A DNA stretch of 64,000 bases from Timema cristinae (taxonomy: Eukaryota > Arthropoda > Insecta > Phasmatodea > Timematidae), in contig JBCFYV010009882.1 in NCBI GenBank assembly GCA_039000515.1, forward strand, positions 105,170,821 to 105,234,820. The letters run 5' to 3'. The notes beneath the pieces are model-generated. The model worked only from the letters and a program-made list of their open reading frames with translations. It did no database searches and was not told the origin of the DNA. The translations under genes and the position numbers were made by a program. Shown in pieces: positions 26,801-36,554 of the stretch (position 1 is the first letter of the stretch; each line of letters begins with the position of its first letter).

Positions 26801-29800
26801 GGAGAAATCATATTAATTGCATTTTAACTATATTTTATTTTTAGGCTTGAATTGGAGCATTTGGAACGAGAGAAACGAGAAAGAGAAATTCGTGAATTAA
26901 GAGAACGAGAGCTTAATGATCGCCTTAAAGATGAGCTAATGAAGAATGCTGGAGGAGGTCCACGCATGGCAAATCCAATAGATCCACATTGGCTAGAGCT
27001 GCATAGAAGGTATGATTATCATTTTTATTAAAAGCCTAGTTCACTATATTCATACACACATTCTAGTAGGATTTCTTATAATATTTGATAGATTATATAA
27101 AAAATAAATCTTTTTAACTTTTTTAATTCATGAATATTTTTAATTTAGTAAAACCACTCTATTTATCTCAATTTGTATGGTATTTAAAGGCAGAAAGTAG
27201 AAACTAAAATTTATATAATGCATGTTTAAAGCATAGCTACCTATTCACCATCAAAATATCAGATTAAGTATCTTAGTAATGTTCTTTTGTTAGATGGGGT
27301 AACATGGTAGTTATAGTCCACATTTAATCAATCAGATAAGAACGACATTTAAAGGAATGCTTGTAAATAACATAAAAGTTCATCAAAGTTATAAAAACTT
27401 TAAAAGAGAGAATAAGTGAGTAAGATGCTAGCAAAAAATTGTTTGGATAAAATCAATAAAATACGAGGAAAACAAATCTAAAATCACTCGGATTTGTAGG
27501 TTAAAATAATATTAAAAAATAAATAATAAATATTTAAATGGGAATATTAATTTTTTGAAGCTCTTTTAAGCCTTGGTCAAAGTTTATAATAACCAGTCAA
27601 CCTCAGTAATCATGGTGTAAAATGCTCTCCTCGGGATTCGGATTTTTCTTAAATGATAAGAAATCTTTAGCACAAAATCCTTCGGAGGGGAAGTAAAGCC
27701 GTTGGTCCCATGTTGATTGTGGCTTGTACAGAACCCTGCAAGTTTTGTTAAAATATCTTTCCTGCCAAATTGGTAGGCCCTTTCACTCTCACTCATAGAC
27801 ATTCCTGTGTACTGTTATAATTAGTCTGGTCAGAAAGTGCACATTAAATAACTCAAATAAATAAAATATAATAACCGTAATGAATGGGTTTGTGATGCAC
27901 AGGGTACACATTGTTTGTTTTACAATTGAAACAATATGATGAGTCAATAAATGTGGGTAGAAGTAAAAAGCTACGCCATTAAAGTATCACATGACTTATA
28001 TTGGTATTATTATACAACTTAATTGCATTATAAACTATTATTCGAATTTAATAAAATGCCAATAAAATATTTGAAAAATGCAAGATTAAATTCAAAAATA
28101 TTAAATTTAAGTTACTGACACTTATCTTTTCATCGGTTGAGTAATCGTGTTAATTTTTATAAATATTCAAGATTATAAAATAGGTCAATATTCACACAAC
28201 CTATACATAATTGACTAGTATGAATTTATAATTAATATTATATTGTTTCTATTCCCAGCTAGGGCTAGGCCGATGCCGATTATCAACCCGGTTATGGCAC
28301 AATCGATAGTTCGATGATAGGCATTTTGCTCACTGATTTTAAAACAGCTCTTTTGTTAATGGGCCTGCACATATTAGATACTGGTGAATCTCTTGTTAAA
28401 CTCTTGGCATTCTTGTCATTTGGTCTGTTGCTAGGAAGGGGTGGGGGTGGTTGTTAGGTATAAGTAAACAGTTATTTATTTATTCAATAACAAGGGGATG
28501 GTAAAGGAGATTGGGGTTAGTGTAGATAATAGAGGTGTCAATGAGTTTTAGAGAGTGCAGTGGTTGTGGGTAGGGCGGAATTATCTTTGCAGGGTCATTC
28601 TTAAGGTTATCAAGAAAACAGACGTTTGATCAAAGATCAGAGATTCAAGGAGAGTCAAGGGATGTTAAAACTGGATAAGATTCACGGGAACTCAAAAACT
28701 GGGGAAGATTCAAGGAAATCAAAAATTGGGGAAGATTCAAGGAAATCAAAAATTGGGGAAGATCCAAGAGAAGCTAAACCTGGGGATGATTCAAGGGAAA
28801 CCAAAACTGAAGAAGGGTCAAGAGAAGCTCAAACAGGGGAATTGTCGAGGGAATCCAAAGCTGTGGGAGATTCAAGGGAATCCAAAGCAGGGGAAGATTC
28901 AAGGGAAGTTAAGATGAAGTTAACCCGCATCGGTGGCGTAGTTGGCTAACGCGCTTGTCGTGTTTAGCTCGACTACTGAGGACGGGGAGATCGAGGTTCG
29001 AATCTCGGTCAGGTGAACTGGGGGTGGTTTTTCCTAAATGGTTTTCCACTCTCCCTCCACGCAAATGCGGGTTCACTTCCCTTAATTCAACCTTCCCAAT
29101 TCCTAGTCCATTAGTGTAATTAGTACTTAAGCGTATAACCCGAACGGCTAGTAAGACGCAGTGCTAAATAATAATAATAATAATAAAAACAATAACAAGA
29201 AGTTATTTTTTTTAGTATTATTATTACATTTTATCATTGAAACATGTTCTTATTTTAAAAGCAATTTTTCATCGACTACTGGCTTGGTAAGCCAATTGTT
29301 GTTTGACTGGGCCCAATCAGCCGTTACTTTTCAAGGTTCCTGCAGGGCCTTCACAGCTACCGATACGGTCACGGGGCACACATAGTTCCCACTGTACTTC
29401 CCCAACAGCCACTTCCCTAGTTTTTGCCATTGCCCTTCTCCCTCGACGTGGATGAGAGGTTAGAATTTTGGAAGATGGATAGTGAAGGAACAAAATATAA
29501 GCAGAATGCAGGCAAGTGTAATAAGATTTCTAAGAAGCAGGATTGGTGTGACAAAATTTGTCAAGATGAGAAATGAGAGAGTAAAAGGTATATTAAAATA
29601 AGAGCCAGTCCAGGACAAGATATAGAAGGCACGACTAAGGTGGTATGGCCATGTGAGAATGGAGAGGGAAAGGATGTCCAGGGGAATGATATGCATGGAG
29701 GTGAGGGTAGGAGGCTGAGAGGAAGGCTAAGAGACAGATGGCTGAAAGGAGTAAGGAGGAGTGTGTAGGAGAGAAGAAAGGACTGAGCCAAGGTGGAGGG

Positions 29801-32800
29801 AGAGAGGTGGTGGGAGGAAAGAAGGCAGTGGAGAGGCTTATGTTCCAAAAAGACCCAGCCAGTGGCTGGAATCTGTTCTTGACTAAACAATTAAAATTAA
29901 ATAAACCAAATGATCACCATCAGTGATTAGCCTAATTACCAATAAATACTAGACATTGGCATGATCAGCAAAATAGTTGATCGGCCCAGTCCACAGACAA
30001 AGATACACCAGACCAACACCCTCTAGGTCAAAATGGCTGCACTTCATGGGAGAACATGAGTCCTTCAACAAGGGTACTGTTAGGTGCCATCAAGAGACTT
30101 TTTTTTTTAAATTTAATCTTAAACACAGTTTAACAAGAGAAAAGTAGACAAATATCCTTCTTAAGTCAATTGGCCGGCTTCCACAAAGCTAGGTTCAGGT
30201 AAAGACCCAACTCCCTCTTCACATAATACTACCTCACAAAGAGCTTAAGCAGACTGACCATTACAATTACAATAGTCACTTTATGACGAACATGTTAAAA
30301 GTGAATCTTTTAACAACTGTACAGTTGGAAGCATTTTTATCACTTGAGCATTTACACTGTTGATGGACTCAACCTGGTTCTGGCAGCACAATGAAACTCC
30401 TTTCAAGTTGAGGATCTGGTGTATACTTGTCTGTGGCCCATTCCTATTCCTAACCACAAAATTAACTTTTAATCCCTCAACTTTAAACTAAGTTTTAAAT
30501 ATATTAGGATATGTAAACTTTGAGAATAGTTTTAACTAAACAGGCTAAACAAAAGTGTTATCTTACATATTTACTTAATTATAAGAATATCCTGAAATAA
30601 GACTACCCTTCCAATCATTTAATTACCTTAACGAAAATAGTAACAAGTATGTTACTTTAGTAGCTAAACAGCATACATAAAGAACCAAAAATATTTTCTC
30701 CAAATAAATAAAATTTACTTTAAATTTAATAAAAGAATGAGGCGATATTAAAATCTGTTAACTCTTTTAAAATCCTTAGTAAACTAATTATTATATGGTT
30801 TCTGTTTTTACATTTCTTAAAGAGAAGACTGTTGGTAATTTCAATTCTCCTTAACAAGAACATTTAAAACAGGGTCCAGAGAACACCCCCAGTTAAAGGT
30901 TTGATGGGGGATTTGATTTTCAACTGCCAAAGTCAAGAAGCTACTCTCTTTATAGTGGATCGTGAATGAAAGCGTGCGTAGGGCAGAGTCTAAAAATTGT
31001 ACTGTTATTTAGAAATTGAATTACTTTTCAGTCAAGCTCTTTTCAAATGGATTAAAATCAAAGGAACATATCATAAACATCTTATAGCAATTTACAAAGC
31101 TCAAATGATGTAAAAAAATTCTATATTTTGTAAATGTTTTGCCACTTATTTTCTGAGTTTTATACTTTACTTCAAATAAAATCTTTGTTCAGGTATGGTC
31201 TAGGTCCAGGAGGTCCTCAAGGAGCAGCTGCTCTCCATCAATTTGGTCTCTACTCGCCTGGTAATGGACCAAGTCAGGCTGCTCTGAGTCAAATGGAAAG
31301 AGAGAGACTAGAGAGATTAGGTAAAGGCACTTCTTTAATTTTGATTCAATATTCTGGATTTTGAGATACGATGCAAATATGTTATTTTATTGTTTGTTAA
31401 AAACACTAAAAAATTAGTTTCACTAATTTTACTATTTTCTTGGTACATTAATCAACTATAGAACTGGTCCAATATATTTTCAAACATTTCCATATCTTTA
31501 GGAGATGTTTAAGGCATTAATATATTTTGACCATGCACCCATATTGCTAGGAATAACTGGAATACTTTTACATAGAAACACACTTGTTAAACAGAAATGC
31601 AAAGGAAAAATCTTTTACTTAAAGTCATTTTAATTTTGTGGACCAACCAACCAAGTTTTATGTATCTTATAATTTTACTCCATTTAATGATTTTATGATC
31701 ATGGAAATCGATAAAAAATAAACAAATAAGTGTAAATTTAATAAAGATATCCCACCTAAGGGCCCACCTATGGAACTAGGAAAAATGTGGGAAGAATCCA
31801 ATGCACAAAGGTGACATCTTCCTTTCTTCTGTCATTTATAGTATAATTAATCACACACAAATTGATTGATATTTCAAAATTACCTTTAACAAACAAAAAT
31901 TGAAGAGGGAACACACTTTGCACACACTAAACTACTCCATTTTGAATTCAAAAAGAAACTGTTAAAAAAACATTCTACTAACTCTTATAGAAGTACATAT
32001 CTCAAAGCTTTGGTTATGCTTGTATATAAATAATATGAGTTAAATATAAATATTCAATATTTTATTGGAAAAGGGGTAATAGTAATAAAATGTATATACA
32101 TATATATTTAAATAGTAAACATAATAAAAAATCATTTAAAAATGTTAATCTTGTAATAAGAAAGAAATGCTCTTATTCCAATTTAGTAACTTTACTGTTG
32201 AAGGATGTAACTGGTAGGTGGATTCCTCATGTGCTTCAACAGGAGCTACCGCAGGGGTATGAACCTTTGATTGTTGGTTTTTCTTCTTTGATTCTCTTGG
32301 GGTCAAGAAGTTTAGGATGGACTAGAATATTGTGGAGATTGGGTGGCCATTTGAAAGCGACTCTTGGGCATGAAGTAAGAAGGATTTGGGTCTGGAAGAA
32401 ACCGGTTAGGAACTTGGTATAAGTTATTTTATAACTATTACTTTTTTCCAGAGTATTAATCATCATCATCATCATCATCATAATCATCATAATGAAAAGC
32501 TTCTGGCCACTGGCTAGGTCTGTTTGGAACATTAGCCTTTCATTTCCACCTCTCTTCCTCTACCTTGGCCCATTCTTCACATCTTTCTCTCGGCCTCCTA
32601 CCCCCTCCTCCATATCCAACATCCTCCTTTCTCTCTTCATCCTTCTCTATCCTGTGCAGGACTGGATCTTCCTTTACTATTATAATCTCATTTCGCTTGC
32701 TTGTATTCTGCTCTAATCCTGTTACTACGTTTCAGCAGCGTACGTCAATATTGATAGGTAATAGGCATTGTAGATCACTCCCTTGCCTTCCTCTCTTACT

Positions 32801-35800
32801 TCTCTCCTGTTCCTTCCACTCTCCTCTACAATACTCCATAGATACTTGAAACTTTCTACTATCTTCAATTGCTCCTCTCTCACTGTCACACCGTTTGTAT
32901 GTACCTTTCCTTCTTCCTTGTCATGATCGCCATCTCACTCTTCCTTACATTAAACCTCATTCCATTCCGTTCCACCCTTTCTTCCCAAACCTCCAGCTGC
33001 TCCTTTACTTCTTTCTCCTCATCAATTAATTATTAGATATTTATATTTAACTTAAATTTTTTTTGTGATAACCATAGCATTGAGAAATTTATCTTTATTC
33101 CTACAACAGTTGGTACAGTTAAGGAAGAAGCTGTCACCTTTGTGCATTGGATTAGTCCCACATTTTTCCTCTTACCCTGGTTGTTTTTTCTTCATTAGTT
33201 TATTTTTGCTCTTTCTTTATTTTATCAATTTCTGTTATAAAATTATTAAGCCATAAACCACCTAATTTTTAAACACTATTTAATGAATTAGCAGACGGCC
33301 AGCAGAGGTGGAAACTCCCAGTTATAATATTGATGAATAATGCATTATTTTTTTATTCTTATCCTGGTTGTGTTAATAACATTGAGATATGTCTTTAAGC
33401 AGAAATAAACTTCAAATAAAATTAATTAAATATATTTGGTTTGCTCTAAATAAAACCATTTCTTAAATATTTGGTCATGGCATTACAAAATAAAATACTC
33501 TGTAATTTTCAGATAAAACAATAAGTTTTTAATTGCCCACATAAATATGTTTTATCTACTCAAGCTTGGGGATATTAAATATGTATAATTCTGCGTATAT
33601 GATCTGTAATTTTTCTTATTCATTTAGGATCCAAATGATAAGCAAACTTTTGTAGAACTTTTGAATCTACAAACTGATTTTTCCTATCATATATCAGTTG
33701 TGAAAGTCAAAAATATTATATAGAAGATAGCGTATTAATATTTTGGTCTTTTCTTTGCTTCATTAAATGAGATTTTCTATACCAAATTTAATATGAGATA
33801 CAACATCTTCCAGTAAAGCCATTCTTTGCTAGCAATTTTTTTTAACTCCTTTATGGATTTATGAATTATAATCACAATAATCAATGAATAATGTTAATAT
33901 GTCTAAATTTTATAATATCTCCTCAAAAATTAAAGAATTGAATGAACATTTTGGAAATTATTATCTAGATTCTAGAAGATTGGAATGTCATAACTTTTTT
34001 AATCTCTATAAAATATTTTTAAATTTCTCATAATTAGTGTACTTATTAAATAAAAAAATTGTCACCTCTTCCCTATTATTTTAGGCATTCCAACAGGTCC
34101 TAATGGCCCACATGGCCCCCCCTCAGTTGGACCCTCGGGGCCTCACTCCCATCCTCATCCAAGCTCAGTAGCAGCAGCTCAATTAGAAGCAGCAGAGCGA
34201 CTAGCCCTCGCAACAGACCCGATGGTGCGCCTTCAGATGGCTGGAATATCTCCTGAATACCATGCCCACACTCATGCCCACACTCACGCACACTCACACA
34301 CACACCTTCACCTCCATCCTAGTCAGCAGGCACAGCAGGCTCAAGCACAACAGGAAGCAGCAGCAGGCTCTTCTGCAGGCTTTCCTTTACCAGGTGAAAC
34401 ACTTTTACTCTAGTTAGTCTTGAAATACCTTTCATTCTATACCTAGATATTAATGTGGCCAATGAGATATTCCTTTTGTACTTGGATAAAACTATCCAAA
34501 CTGGATATTTAACTTATATATACATTATTAGCACAGGGTCTTATTTCCCTTTAAGGCTATCATTTTAATTACATTTAAGGGGTGGGATGAGAAAAGTATA
34601 ATTTAAAGGCATTGTACCCGCATTTACATAAAGGAAGAATGGAAAACTATTTAGGTAAAACTATTCAGAGTAAACCCGGCCGGATCAAACTCCAACCTCC
34701 CCACCATCTACAAACAACCCCAAATGAGTTTGACTCATAGTTCGAATGCCCACCAATGTGTTTAACTCATCATTATTATTATTACAAAATACAATTTTTC
34801 TCCTTATTAACACCACGTTTTATTACATGTTCAGCCTATTTACATACACTTATGGGTTATGGATGAGGAAGGTAGAATATAGAGGAAATGCACCTGCATT
34901 TACACGAAAAACTTGGGATACAATTTAGGTAAAAACCACCCTTAGTACACCCGACCGAGATTAGAAAATCAATCTCCTCGTCGCCGACATTCCAGTCTAT
35001 TGCGAAAATGACACCTTATTAGGCCTTGTGACCACCGATGTGGGTGACACTAAAGAATTCAATTTACTGGTTATGGCTCAAACTATCATGTAAAATAAAT
35101 TACATCAAAAATATTTTATTCACTTTCGTTGTATATAAAATGTTTTAAATTTCATGTAACATGTTAGTGAATTAAACTAGGCTTCATTTTTGGGAGAAAA
35201 AAAAAAAGCACTTACAAAGTGATGTAAGAAACATTTTATATTATAATTCACCATTAAATGGTTTGTCAAATTGATATAAATAAAACTCACTTTTACCAAA
35301 TTTTTTGATCATAAGAAATGATTTTTAATATATAACTATAACACCTACCAATATTATTAATATGGGGTTTAGTCTGTATTTCATATATATATAAGAAATT
35401 TAAAATCTAAACTGTGAATTTCCTTTCTAATAAATCCAGTTAATAATTTTCTCGAGCTTTTTGTCAGGATGGTGTTAGTTTAAAATCTTCAAATTTTAAA
35501 TTACATACATGGTAAACATTTTACATTAGTTAAAATTTGGTAATGTGAAACTTATATTTAGACTCACTAGGAATTACTAAATTTTAACTTAAATATTTAA
35601 TAGAGGAGAGCTTTTAAATATTTAGCAAAACACGTAATGTTATTTCAAAGGAATTAAAACTTACCAAAGTCCTTATTTGAATAGTATTAGTAGTACATAT
35701 CTTGATATTTTATTATTTACAGCACTTAGAAATAATTTGCTGACTTTTGTTTTTCTCTTAAACTCCCGATTGAGACATTTTAGGAACACTGTATAGTACT

Positions 35801-36506
35801 TTAAAGTAAATGAAGGAGGCCAACTATCACTTACTTTACATTAATTTTCTTTTCCAGCTAAATTGTATACATGTATATTATATACACACTTTGTTCATTT
35901 CTAACTAGCTCTACTGTTTAAAGCATCTAAGTAAATGTTTTAGCCTCTGCTGCATCAGGCTACCCACGTCCAAGTATTCTACCCCCTAGAGAAACAACCT
36001 TGGGTATGCACCACCCTTCTGAACTTCTTGGGCGAGGACCAGGCTATGCAGACCAACTAGCCCATCAGGTGTGTATACCACACTTTGCTTACGAATGAAA
36101 GTATTATGATAGCCATTCTCATTTCTATAAAATAACATGATTAGTTATCGAATCGAATATCAAAATTTCGAAGGAATACCAAATAGGACAAATCGAATAG
36201 TAGATTTTTCTTACTTTTTTAATAAATAATTTAAATTAGTACATTCCTATTGAAAATATTGAATACAAGTATGCAATATGCAAAAAATTACTATAAAACA
36301 TTGTTATTTGAGCTAGTATTAGTAAAAAGAGACCTAATTTAAGACAAAACTTCAGGATCCTTTGATCCAGTTTTTGACAATAGGTTTCACTTAAATCAAA
36401 TTTTTTTTAAAGTTTTTTACAGAAATTTAAAAATCGCACAGAGAATGTTTAACTGGTTATTGTAGGAAATTATATTTCTTTGGATTAAAAAATTTGAATT
36501 AAAAAA

Positions 36507-36554
<48 letters not shown>

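Larger units (their letters stand above)
21909..26844 (+). other. Atrophin intron between window exons 12 and 13, 4.9 kb
   Basis: Holds a minus-strand open frame at 22468-22899, a long inverted repeat at 22919-23549, SINE-B at 24045-24215, a local duplication (tatcctaagttgtaa words) at about 25226-25375, Penelope-like sequence near 25979-26100 and a LINE fragment at 26145-26816. Confidence 0.75.
27010..31192 (+). other. Atrophin intron between window exons 13 and 14, 4.2 kb
   Basis: Repeat-rich: 27-base minisatellite, SINE-B with duplication, LINE fragment and TIR element follow one another from 28626 to 30442. The stretch 27010-28600 is AT-rich with nothing recognised. Confidence 0.7.
34394..35943 (+). 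other. Atrophin intron between window exons 15 and 16
   Basis: Two minus-strand SINE-B copies at 34590-34765 and 34845-35048; the rest is AT-rich with nothing recognised. Confidence 0.6.

Noticed and set aside
28923..29015. Possible functional tRNA gene in the SINE-B head
   Set aside because: The head has no matching acceptor stem and belongs to a repeat with target duplication.
32090..32422. Open frame of 110 codons in an Atrophin intron
   Set aside because: No domain recognised, its left part is simple AT-rich sequence, and splice phases exclude it from the main transcript.
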